Positions 57,519 through 64,000 of a DNA stretch of 64,000 bases are shown one piece after another; the stretch's first letter is position 1, and each line of letters starts with the position of its first letter. The notes beneath the pieces were generated by a model that had not been told where the DNA came from, searched no databases, and saw only the letters and a list, made by a program, of their open reading frames with translations. A program made the position numbers and the translations under genes. The stretch covers positions 67,001-131,000 of the forward strand of contig JACKNJ010000002.1 of the NCBI GenBank assembly GCA_024234895.1, given 5' to 3'. The DNA is from Gammaproteobacteria bacterium. GTDB taxonomy: Bacteria > Pseudomonadota > Gammaproteobacteria > JACKNK01.

Positions 57519-58172
57519 TCAGACGAAGCGACGCAGCGCGACCAGCGCCGGCAGCATCAGGAGCAGCGCGGGCGGCACCGGCACGGACGGGCCGATGGTG
57601 CTCTCGAACTCGGCGAAATTGGTGGCATTCAGATCCATCCACTCACCGCTGCCAACCTTGAATTGCAGGGAACTCATGCCGTTGCAGCAGCCCTCGAAAC
57701 CGATCCAGGACACCTCGTGGCTGCCCGCCGCGAAGGTATCGGTGATCGTGAAGACGTCGCTGTTGCTCCAGTTGTAGGACCACCAGATGTCGTCGGTGGT
57801 CAGGTACACGAGATTGTCGTCGGCGATCACGCCACCGCCGCGACCCCAGTCCATGCCGGCACGGAAGCTGATGTCCTGGCTCTCGCCGAGGTTGAAGCCG
57901 AGATCGATACGGAAGGCGAGATCCGAGTTGCCGCCACCGCACAACGAATTCGAGGAGATGTTGGTGAACCCGGTCAGCGACATCCCATCGCACACGACCG
58001 GCGAGGAGGCGTTGAACGCGGAGACCAGTTGCGCCGCCGTCTCGCTGCCGTTCACCTGATAGCTGCTGCTGTGCACCGAGTAGTCGATCTCGAACGCCTG
58101 CGCCGGTGCCACGGCCAGAGCGAGCGCGCTGGCGGCAAGAATGCGGGTGATGTTGGCGAATGACTGGAACAT
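57519..58172 (-). CDS. PEP-CTERM sorted surface protein 5
   Basis: 217 aa from the ATG at 58172. The signal peptide ends near AQA. The middle is beta-rich with a paired-cysteine region (VCDGMSLTGFTNISSNSLCGGG) and WIGFEGCCNGMSSLQF; the tail is SVPVPPALLLMLPALVALRRFV, a VPxPP-type sorting signal ending in arginines. It lies 13 kb from the main PEP-CTERM cluster but has the same kind of sigma-54 promoter, so it probably belongs to the same regulon. Confidence 0.85.
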   Translation of the reverse strand: MFQSFANITRILAASALALAVAPAQAFEIDYSVHSSSYQVNGSETAAQLVSAFNASSPVVCDGMSLTGFTNISSNSLCGGGNSDLAFRIDLGFNLGESQDISFRAGMDWGRGGGVIADDNLVYLTTDDIWWSYNWSNSDVFTITDTFAAGSHEVSWIGFEGCCNGMSSLQFKVGSGEWMDLNATNFAEFESTIGPSVPVPPALLLMLPALVALRRFV

Positions 58173-58210
58173 GGCGATGGCACTGAGTGGGTGAGTCATG
58201 AACACAACAA

Positions 58211-58226
58211 AGCAATTACGATGCCA
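58211..58226 (-). promoter_or_regulatory. Sigma-54 promoter of PEP-CTERM gene 5
   Basis: On the minus strand TGGCAT-CGTAA-TTGCT (58226 down to 58211) gives both blocks and exact spacing, about 40 bp before the ATG at 58172. It is the best sigma-54 match in the window. Confidence 0.8.
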
Positions 58227-58323
58227 CATCAGAAAGACCCGCAGGGTCGCGCCGAATCATCCAGCACCCGGGCGATTCCCGACCTGTCCGGTCACGGTCA
58301 GACCTCCCTGAAACGGACGCATT

Positions 58324-58358
58324 CTGACCTGACACGACACCCGGTCGTGTCAGGTCAG
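58324..58358. repeat. Perfect 15-bp palindromic hairpin
   Basis: CTGACCTGACACGAC (58324-58338) and GTCGTGTCAGGTCAG (58344-58358) flank a 5-nt loop. It lies 18 bp after the stop of the minus-strand SLAC1-type gene and may terminate it, although no T-run follows. Confidence 0.8.
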
Positions 58359-58375
58359 GCCCCAGCCGACCGGCA

Positions 58376-59335
58376 TCAGCCCGGCGCGCAGATCCGGCCC
58401 GCGCGGGCCGCCCGGTACGTCGCCGCGAACAGCACCACGATCACCGCCGTCAGCAGGATCAACAGCGCAACGCCGATGCCGCGATAGACGCTCTCGCCGG
58501 TGGCCACGAACATGCCCTGGCTGGCGATGCCGATCGCCGCCAGCGGGAAGGTGTACGCCCACCACGACAGCGCGAACGGCAGGCGCACGAAGCGGCGCAC
58601 CTCCATCAGCATCAGCAGGGTCAGGAACAGGCCGATGAAATACAGCACGCGCGCGAAGGCATCGATGCCGCCGACCAGCGAGGTGTAGGCGATGAAGCCG
58701 ACGGCAGGCGGCGCGATCAGGATGAACAGCGTCGGCAGCAGCTTGTCCGGCAGCGGCGCGTGGAACATGACCCGGTAAAACACGATGGTCAGCAGGATCA
58801 GCCAGAACAGCATGCCGATGCTGAAGAAGAACCAGGACAGTTCGATCTGGCCCAGCGGCACGCCGGCGATCGGCACGATCACGTTGCCCACCGCCGGGAT
58901 GAACCACGCCGGGTTGATGTGCGCGATTTCATAAGGTGCGTGGTGAATCCACGCGTTCACGACCAGCAGCGTGAACAGCAGATGCAGCGCGGCGCCGATC
59001 ACCCACAGGCCACCGGCCAGCGAGGCGTTCACGTTCAACGCGATCACCGCCAGCAGCAGCAGGCTGATCGAGATGGCCGGGAAGAAATTGCGCTGGATCG
59101 GGTGATTCCACTCGCCCATCACCGCCGCCCGATGGCGCAGCAGTTTCAGGCTGTAGGCGACCGCGTGGACGACGAAGCACAGCGCCGCCAGCACGGCGAA
59201 GCCGCGATGCAGGCCCCAGTCGAGCCCGAGCACGGCCTCCCCCTTGGCCCAGGCGATCGCGAAGCCGGACAGCCCCATGACCATGGTGAAAAAGGCCACC
59301 GGGTAATGCGGCAGGCGGGAAGCGGATGAATTCAT
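58376..59335 (-). CDS. TDT/SLAC1-family anion channel or transporter
   Basis: 319 aa from the ATG at 59335. Ten hydrophobic helices follow the TehA/SLAC1 pattern: LPHYPVAFFTMVMGLSGFAIAWAKGE, PIQRNFFPAISISLLLLAVIALN, HINPAWFIPAVGNVIVPIAG and FALSWWAYTFPLAAIGIASQGM. The family includes tellurite-resistance TehA and plant anion channels. The ion here is not shown. It is divergent from sodB with about 250 bp between them. Confidence 0.9.
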   Translation of the reverse strand: MNSSASRLPHYPVAFFTMVMGLSGFAIAWAKGEAVLGLDWGLHRGFAVLAALCFVVHAVAYSLKLLRHRAAVMGEWNHPIQRNFFPAISISLLLLAVIALNVNASLAGGLWVIGAALHLLFTLLVVNAWIHHAPYEIAHINPAWFIPAVGNVIVPIAGVPLGQIELSWFFFSIGMLFWLILLTIVFYRVMFHAPLPDKLLPTLFILIAPPAVGFIAYTSLVGGIDAFARVLYFIGLFLTLLMLMEVRRFVRLPFALSWWAYTFPLAAIGIASQGMFVATGESVYRGIGVALLILLTAVIVVLFAATYRAARAGRICAPG

Positions 59336-59587
59336 GGACGGCACCCAGTCTCGATTCGGTTGCGTGGGGATACGCGAAAGGCGGCAGTATCGCAGCCCGC
59401 GTGAACTGGCACACCGTACGGAGGCAACTGAATCTGGCGATCGAATCACCCGGGCGCAGGGGCGATTTCCCTATAGCTCATACCGCTGTCGGGCTTCACA
59501 ATTCCCTAATATCGACGCCCCAGACTCCAAGCCGTGCGGCATCGACGCCGCGCTTTCCTTTCCATCCTTGCCAGGAGAATTCCCCAC

Positions 59588-60169
59588 ATGGCTTTCGAAC
59601 TGCCCGCCCTGCCTTACGCCGACGACGCCCTCGCCCCGACCATCTCCGCCGAGACCATCGCGTTCCACTACGGCAAGCACCACCAGACCTACGTCACCAA
59701 CCTGAACAACCTGACCAAGGACACCGACATGGCGTCCAAGACCCTGGAAGAGCTGATCTGCTCGACCACCGGCGGCGTGTTCAACAACGCCGCGCAGGTC
59801 TGGAACCACACCTTCTACTGGAACTGCCTGAGCCCGAATGGCGGCGGCGAACCGACCGGCGCGCTGGCCGACGCGATCAACGGCGCCTTCGGCTCCTTCG
59901 AGGAGTTCAAGAAGCAGTTCAGCCAGACCGCGATCACCACCTTCGGCTCCGGCTGGGCCTGGCTGGTCAAGGACAAGGACGGCAAGCTCGCCCTGCGCAG
60001 CACCAGCAACGCCGCCAACCCGATGACCAACGGCGAGACCCCGCTGATGACCTGCGACGTCTGGGAACACGCCTACTACATCGACTACCGCAACGCCCGC
60101 CCGGGTTATGTCGATGCGTTCTGGAAGCTGGTCAACTGGGACTTCGTGGCGGCCAATCTGGCTGGCTGA
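59588..60169 (+). CDS. sodB: Iron superoxide dismutase
   Basis: 193 aa, normal length, AGGAG 10 nt before the ATG. Metal ligands are His in IAFHYGKHHQTYV, His in AQVWNHTFYW, and Asp/His in DVWEHAYYIDY. The Gln in NNAAQVWNH and the GGVFNNAAQ context are typical of the iron type. It dismutes superoxide in the cytosol. The gene stands alone with its own terminator. Confidence 0.97.
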   Translation: MAFELPALPYADDALAPTISAETIAFHYGKHHQTYVTNLNNLTKDTDMASKTLEELICSTTGGVFNNAAQVWNHTFYWNCLSPNGGGEPTGALADAINGAFGSFEEFKKQFSQTAITTFGSGWAWLVKDKDGKLALRSTSNAANPMTNGETPLMTCDVWEHAYYIDYRNARPGYVDAFWKLVNWDFVAANLAG

Positions 60170-60199
60170 ACGACTCCCGATTGACGGTTCGTCCGCCAG

Positions 60200-60230
60200 A
60201 AAGCCCCGACCGACCGGTCGGGGCTTTTTT
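60200..60230 (+). terminator. Terminator of sodB
   Basis: AAAGCCCCGACC (60200-60211) pairs with GGTCGGGGCTTT (60216-60227), and the T-run continues to 60230. Confidence 0.93.
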
Positions 60231-60245
60231 ATTCAGGCATCACGT

Positions 60246-60316
60246 AGGGCGGATACCCGGAGGGGTTCCGCCGATCCGGGCACGACGAAGGCGGAACCCC
60301 TTCGGGAATCCGCCCT
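60246..60316. repeat. Palindromic repeat (GGCGGATACCCGAAGGGG family), copy 2
   Basis: Arms 60246-60272 and 60290-60316 form an imperfect inverted repeat with the same core as 18754-18822. It fills the convergent gap between the sodB terminator and the next minus-strand gene. Confidence 0.85.
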
Positions 60317-60751
60317 TCACGAGGCCGAATCCCCCATCCCCTTGCTGAGCACCCGACACATCGCCTCGGTGTGCTCGGCCCACACCTCATCCGCGACGTG
60401 CTGGATGAAGCGCTGCAACTCCTCGACCGTCATGCAGCCGGTGACCTGGTTCATGGTTTCCGGTTGCAGGCGCACCACGCCGACCACACCGTCCGGCCGC
60501 GTGTACTGCACGCCGACCAGATTCACGGCGTAACCGGATTCGGCATCGACATCGTTGGCCTGTTCGATCATCAGACGGTCGTACTCCGCGTCGATGCGAT
60601 CGCCGAGTTCGTCGTCGAGATCCTCGGATACCCAGACGCTGCAGGTGCCGTCGTCGGCGTCCTCGCTGGTCTCGGTGTCCACGCCCAGTCCGGCCAGAAA
60701 GGCCAGGAAGCGCACCCGCGCGGCGGGGTCGAAAAACACGTAATCAAGCAT
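60317..60751 (-). CDS. Conserved-looking hypothetical protein
   Basis: 144 aa, acidic, no signal peptide or membrane segment. Pattern is alpha/beta: MLDYVFFDPAARVRFLAFLAGLG, an acidic stretch (DLDDELGDRIDAEYDRLMIEQ), VNLVGVQYTRPDGVVGVVRLQPETMNQV and a C-terminal helix with Cys. I do not recognise a family. It is 12 bp downstream of the TPR-SPOR gene and probably co-transcribed with it. Confidence 0.65.
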   Translation of the reverse strand: MLDYVFFDPAARVRFLAFLAGLGVDTETSEDADDGTCSVWVSEDLDDELGDRIDAEYDRLMIEQANDVDAESGYAVNLVGVQYTRPDGVVGVVRLQPETMNQVTGCMTVEELQRFIQHVADEVWAEHTEAMCRVLSKGMGDSAS

Positions 60752-60763
60752 CGCAGGCTCCCT

Positions 60764-61864
60764 TCACTCGCACGCCGCCGGGCGGACTTCGACCTTGCCG
60801 CCGCCGATCATGCGCACCGCGCTGGCGTCGATGGCAACCCCCGAATTCGTCGACGCCAGCAACCAGGGACTGGTCGAACGGTAGCTCTCCTCCCGCGACT
60901 GCGCCTCGATGCCGGCGCGACCCGCCTGCGCCAGCCGACGCTTGACCGATTCCGCATTGCGATAGACGCCCAGCGAAATGCCGTTGCGCAACTCACCGGT
61001 CTTGATCAGTGCCACGTCGTGCATGCCCTGTGACTTCAACGCCGAGACCTGGGCACGCGCGACCTCCTCGCTGCTGGCCGGCGGCATGAACACGCGGGTC
61101 AGGGTGTGCTCGTACTGCTGATCGGACAGCTTGATGCTCGCCCCCTGGCGTTGCAGCCAGACCCCCATCTGGTCGCGCTCGCCGACGCTGCGGAACGGCC
61201 CCACCAGGAAGCAGCCCTTGATCGGTTGCGACGGTTCCGACCGTGGCGCGGGCAAGGCCGAACCGATCACGTTCTTGCCGTGGTGGTCGTCGGAAGCCGG
61301 GCTTTCCGCGCGATTCGGCGGCACGTTGCTGTTGCCGTGTATCGCCTCGAGCGTCTCCAGACGCTTGCGCAGGCCCCCGTTCGCGGAATCGGTGCGCAGC
61401 GCCTCGGCATACTGGGCGCGCGCCATGACCAGATACAGGTCGCCCAGATTGGCGCGCGCGACCGAATACTCCGGCGATAGCAACAACGCCCGCTGGAGCA
61501 TGTCTTCGGCGTTCTTGTAGGCACCCTGACTGGCGTAGATCGCGGCCAGGTTATTGAACATCTGGGGATCGTCTGGGTTGTCCGCGATCAGTTCCTGGAA
61601 CACCTGCGCGGCCTGCTCCAGTTCGCCGAGTTTGGCGAGGGTGACGCCATGCAGCAGACGCAACGGCACCGAGTTCGGCTGCACGCCGAGCTCCAGGATG
61701 ACCATATCCAGCGCCTCCTGCAGCCGCCCCTGCTCGATCAGCGCCCGGACATCGCCCGCACCCGCCGAGGCGATGGACGGCGCCCACATCAACACGGCCA
61801 GGGTCACATGCAGGAACCGTCTGCGCAGCAGGGAAAAACGCCAAAGAAGATCGAACCGGGCCAT
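60764..61864 (-). CDS. Periplasmic TPR protein with C-terminal SPOR domain
   Basis: 366 aa with a signal peptide (to IASA, about 34). TPR repeats at about 37-165 include VRALIEQGRLQEALDMVILELGVQP and NNLAAIYASQGAYKNAEDMLQRALLLSP. After a linker, a SPOR-type domain (about 212-330) has GCFLVGPFRSVGERDQMGVWLQRQGA and ELRNGISLGVYRNAESVKRRLAQAG. SPOR domains bind denuded glycan at the division septum, so a role in cell-wall or division processes is likely. Confidence 0.85.
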   Translation of the reverse strand: MARFDLLWRFSLLRRRFLHVTLAVLMWAPSIASAGAGDVRALIEQGRLQEALDMVILELGVQPNSVPLRLLHGVTLAKLGELEQAAQVFQELIADNPDDPQMFNNLAAIYASQGAYKNAEDMLQRALLLSPEYSVARANLGDLYLVMARAQYAEALRTDSANGGLRKRLETLEAIHGNSNVPPNRAESPASDDHHGKNVIGSALPAPRSEPSQPIKGCFLVGPFRSVGERDQMGVWLQRQGASIKLSDQQYEHTLTRVFMPPASSEEVARAQVSALKSQGMHDVALIKTGELRNGISLGVYRNAESVKRRLAQAGRAGIEAQSREESYRSTSPWLLASTNSGVAIDASAVRMIGGGKVEVRPAACE

Positions 61865-61948
61865 GGGAATCCTTGGTGGTGCCGCAGGATGCCGCTAACC
61901 TTACACGCCGATCGGCCGGTTGCCAGACCCCGAGGATGTCTCATCGCC

Positions 61949-62242
61949 ATGCCACGCCCTGTCGCCCTTCATCACGCCCTCTATCTGGGCGCCTGCCTGT
62001 CCTTCAGCCCAGCGTTCGCAGGTCAGGACGAGGCCAACGCCGCGCTGACCGACATCCTGTTCGACATGGACCTCGAGAACGTCTCCTACGCGCTACGCTC
62101 CGATGGCTTCGTCGACATCCTCTTTGGCGCCGCCGTACCCGAGCCCGCCTATCTGGCGGCGGTGCAGCGGATGCGCGATCACCCGGACATCCCCGGCGTC
62201 CTCGCCGGCCGCGGCAAGACCAATTACTGCCCCCTGCCCTGA
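61949..62242 (+). CDS. Small secreted hypothetical protein
   Basis: 97 aa from the ATG at 61949 with a short signal peptide ending SPAFAG. The mature 70 residues are acidic (ANAALTDILFDMDLENVSYALRSDGFVDILFG) and end with a single Cys. No family recognised. It lies 7 bp before pdxH on the same strand and likely shares its transcript. The start is uncertain because the GAGG upstream is rather far. Confidence 0.55.
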   Translation: MPRPVALHHALYLGACLSFSPAFAGQDEANAALTDILFDMDLENVSYALRSDGFVDILFGAAVPEPAYLAAVQRMRDHPDIPGVLAGRGKTNYCPLP

Positions 62243-62249
62243 CCAGACC

Positions 62250-62885
62250 ATGGACATCAGCCAACTCCGCCGCGAATTCACCTATGCCGGCCTGCGCCGC
62301 GCCGACCTTAACCCGGACCCGTTCGCGCAGTTCGAACTCTGGTTCCAGCAGGCCAGCGACGCGAATCTCGACAGCCCCAACGCCTTCAGCCTGGCCACCG
62401 TCGACGCCGACGGCGCGCCCTCGCTGCGCACCGTGCTGCTGAAGACCTTCGACCGCGACGGCTTCGTGTTCTACACCAACTACGACAGCCACAAGGCGCA
62501 CGACATCGCCGCCAACCCGCAAGTCGCGGCGCTGTTCCACTGGCTAGAATTCGATCGTCAGGTGAAGGTCGAAGGCCGCGCGGAGAAGGTCAGCGCGACC
62601 GAGTCCCTGAAGTATTTCGCCAGCCGCCCGCGCGGCAGCCAGATCGGCGCCTGGTGTTCGCATCAGAGCCGCGTGGTGTCGTCGCGCTCGATGCTCGAAG
62701 CGCAGTTCGAACACATGCGCGAGAATTTCCGCGATCAGGACATACCGCTTCCCGGTTTCTGGGGCGGTTTCCGCATCGTCCCGCGCAGCATCGAGTTCTG
62801 GCAGGGCCGCGAAAACCGCCTGCATGACCGCTTTCGCTACCACCGCGACGGGGACGGCTGGTCGATCGAACGGCTGGCGCCGTGA
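62250..62885 (+). CDS. pdxH: Pyridoxamine/pyridoxine 5'-phosphate oxidase
   Basis: 211 aa from the ATG at 62250. The FMN split-barrel has AFSLATVDADGAPSLRTVLLKTFDRDGFVFYTNYDSHKA, SLKYFASRPRGSQIGAWCSHQSRVV and GFRIVPRSIEFWQGRENRLHDRFRY, all standard for PdxH. It makes pyridoxal 5'-phosphate with oxygen as oxidant, so the organism meets oxygen. Confidence 0.96.
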   Translation: MDISQLRREFTYAGLRRADLNPDPFAQFELWFQQASDANLDSPNAFSLATVDADGAPSLRTVLLKTFDRDGFVFYTNYDSHKAHDIAANPQVAALFHWLEFDRQVKVEGRAEKVSATESLKYFASRPRGSQIGAWCSHQSRVVSSRSMLEAQFEHMRENFRDQDIPLPGFWGGFRIVPRSIEFWQGRENRLHDRFRYHRDGDGWSIERLAP

Positions 62886-63007
62886 GCGCCCTCCAGACCG
62901 CCATTTACGGCAACGTGCCGCCATAACTGACGTACACTGACCCGGCGTCAGGCCAACCAATAAGAAGTAAACACGGACGCTTTCCACCACCCACTCGGAG
63001 ACCCTAC

Positions 63008-63799
63008 ATGGCCGGTCAGGCAATCACCCTCTATGACGATGGCACCCACAAGTGCCTGAGCTTCTCCAACCTGGTGGAGGGCTCCGGCATCCAGTCGAAT
63101 CAGTTCCTGATCATCGACGGTGACCACGAGGCCGTCATCGATCCCGGCGGCGAGCTCACCTTCGTGCCGCTGACCATGGCCATTGGTCGCCATATCTCGG
63201 TCAAGGACCTCGACCTGATCCTGTGCTCGCACCAGGATCCGGACATCATCGCCTCGCTCGGTCACTGGACCCAGCGGACCAACGCCAAGATCGCCATCTC
63301 CAAGCTGTGGGCGCGCTTCGTGCCGCACCTCGCCTCCAATTTCGCGCAGAAGGAAATGGGCCGCGATCTTTACGAACGCCTTATCCAGCTGCCCGACGAG
63401 GGCACCTCCATCGCTCTCGGCAACTCCCGCGTACTCGCCGTGCCCGGCCACTTCCTGCATTCGGTCGGCAACTTCCAGTTCTTCGACGTCAAATCCAGGA
63501 TCCTGTTCTCCGGTGACATGGGCGCCTCGGTGGTCGACAGCGACCCCGGCAGCGCTGTCAGGAACTTCGACGAGCACGTCGGACACATGGCTGGCTTCCA
63601 CCGCCGCTACATGGTGTCCAACAAGATCTGCCGCCTGTGGGCCGACATGGTCCGCGAGCTGAAGCCCGCCATGATCGTCCCGCAACATGGCCAGTATTTC
63701 GAAGGTCCGGAGATGATCGAGCGTTTCCTGAACTGGATTTCCAATCTGGAATGCGGCATCGACCTGATGGGCTCGAACAACTATCGCGTGCCGAACTGA
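63008..63799 (+). CDS. ODP-type metallo-beta-lactamase-fold diiron protein
   Basis: 263 aa. The fold is MBL but the usual HxHxDH is replaced by SHQDPD; later ligands are VPGHFLHSVGNFQFF, LFSGDMGASV and MIVPQHGQYFEG. This pattern matches the oxygen-binding diiron proteins (ODP) that sense O2 for chemotaxis or are linked to flavodiiron enzymes. No CheY or Che gene is adjacent. The N-terminus GQAITLYDDGTHKCLSFSNLVEGSGIQSNQFLIID is also ODP-like. Hydrolase activity is unlikely. Confidence 0.82.
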   Translation: MAGQAITLYDDGTHKCLSFSNLVEGSGIQSNQFLIIDGDHEAVIDPGGELTFVPLTMAIGRHISVKDLDLILCSHQDPDIIASLGHWTQRTNAKIAISKLWARFVPHLASNFAQKEMGRDLYERLIQLPDEGTSIALGNSRVLAVPGHFLHSVGNFQFFDVKSRILFSGDMGASVVDSDPGSAVRNFDEHVGHMAGFHRRYMVSNKICRLWADMVRELKPAMIVPQHGQYFEGPEMIERFLNWISNLECGIDLMGSNNYRVPN

Positions 63800-63819
63800 C
63801 CCACCCCGCCACCTGACCA

Positions 63820-63855
63820 CGCCCGCCGTCACGATCGTGCCGGCGGGCGTTTTTT
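63820..63855 (+). terminator. Terminator of the MBL/ODP gene
   Basis: CGCCCGCCG (63820-63828) pairs with CGGCGGGCG (63841-63849), followed by six T residues. Confidence 0.93.
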
Positions 63856-63868
63856 CTCCGCGCCGAAC

Positions 63869-64000
63869 ATGACCGATCAGACCGAAGCCCCAAGCCAGCC
63901 GCCCACCAACGGCGCCTGGAAACGCAACCCCTGGACCTGTGGCGCCCTGTCGCTGATGTGCCCGGGTTTCGGCCACGTCTATCTCGGCCATGCCGAACGC
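63869..64000 (+). CDS. Putative membrane protein, 3' end outside window
   Basis: 44 codons visible from the ATG at 63869. A polar start (MTDQTEAPSQPPTNGAWKRN) leads into a hydrophobic ALSLMCPGFGHVYLG motif. The PGFGxxYLG turn is common at the first helix of TM2/DUF-type small membrane proteins and some signal-peptidase neighbours. The rest is cut off at the window edge, so no function is proposed. Confidence 0.55.
   Translation, partial: MTDQTEAPSQPPTNGAWKRNPWTCGALSLMCPGFGHVYLGHAER

Overview
The window is GC-rich and almost fully coding. It looks like chromosome from a free-living gammaproteobacterium, probably a sulfur oxidiser related to the Chromatiales. The clues are a sulfur-globule-type envelope protein (24585-24899), a SulP anion transporter, five or six PEP-CTERM/VPxPx-type surface proteins, CsrA, an O2-sensing-type MBL protein, and many short palindromic intergenic repeats. 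No rRNA, tRNA, CRISPR array or prophage was seen.

Layout. 1-4238 (minus) is an envelope/signalling operon: secreted protein, lipoprotein, TPR/PEGA-like protein, FHA-like protein. 4485-6429 holds two TRAP transporter permeases. 6569-11462 (minus) holds PBP1C, an EEP-family hydrolase, a DsbA-like oxidoreductase and two IalB paralogues. 11701-23293 is housekeeping: hemE, putP, a sigma-54/NtrC-type amt promoter with amt, gamma carbonic anhydrase, csrA, gor, lgt, rlmI and a DUF255 thioredoxin-fold protein. 23350-32772 holds an SGNH hydrolase, the sulfur globule protein, a VPLPA-type protein, a PAS/sigma-54 activator, a PstS-like protein and metH. 32773-38345 is an accessory island of toxin-antitoxin systems (parE/RHH, a collapsed phd-vapC, mntA-hepT, darTG) and a reverse-transcriptase-like fragment. 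This island is studded with one family of REP sequences and ends in a REP-associated tyrosine transposase (RAYT). 38432-45102 is a PEP-CTERM surface-protein cluster with a repeat-rich lipoprotein. 45428-53400 holds a methyltransferase, a FemAB/GNAT-like protein, a DUF2156 protein, a diguanylate cyclase, a SulP transporter and glyoxalase I. An IS110 element follows, then obgE-proB, trxC, another PEP-CTERM gene, a TDT/SLAC1 channel, sodB, pdxH and an ODP-type MBL protein.

Two patterns stand out. First, four of five clear PEP-CTERM genes carry a textbook -24/-12 (GG-N10-GC) sigma-54 promoter, and the sigma-54 activator gene at 26275 has one too, which suggests a small RpoN surface-protein regulon. 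Second, an apparently undescribed roughly 205-nt element of three hairpins occurs twice in full (12844-13050 and 18839-19043) and once without its central hairpin (18647-18732, minus). The two full copies differ at eight positions of the 31-bp central stem, and seven of these are compensated on the opposite arm.

The genome also carries several palindromic repeat families. One copy sits in frame inside metH, and a decayed second RAYT 3' end lies at about 41700-41870. All names rest on reading motifs in the translations; no database search was possible.
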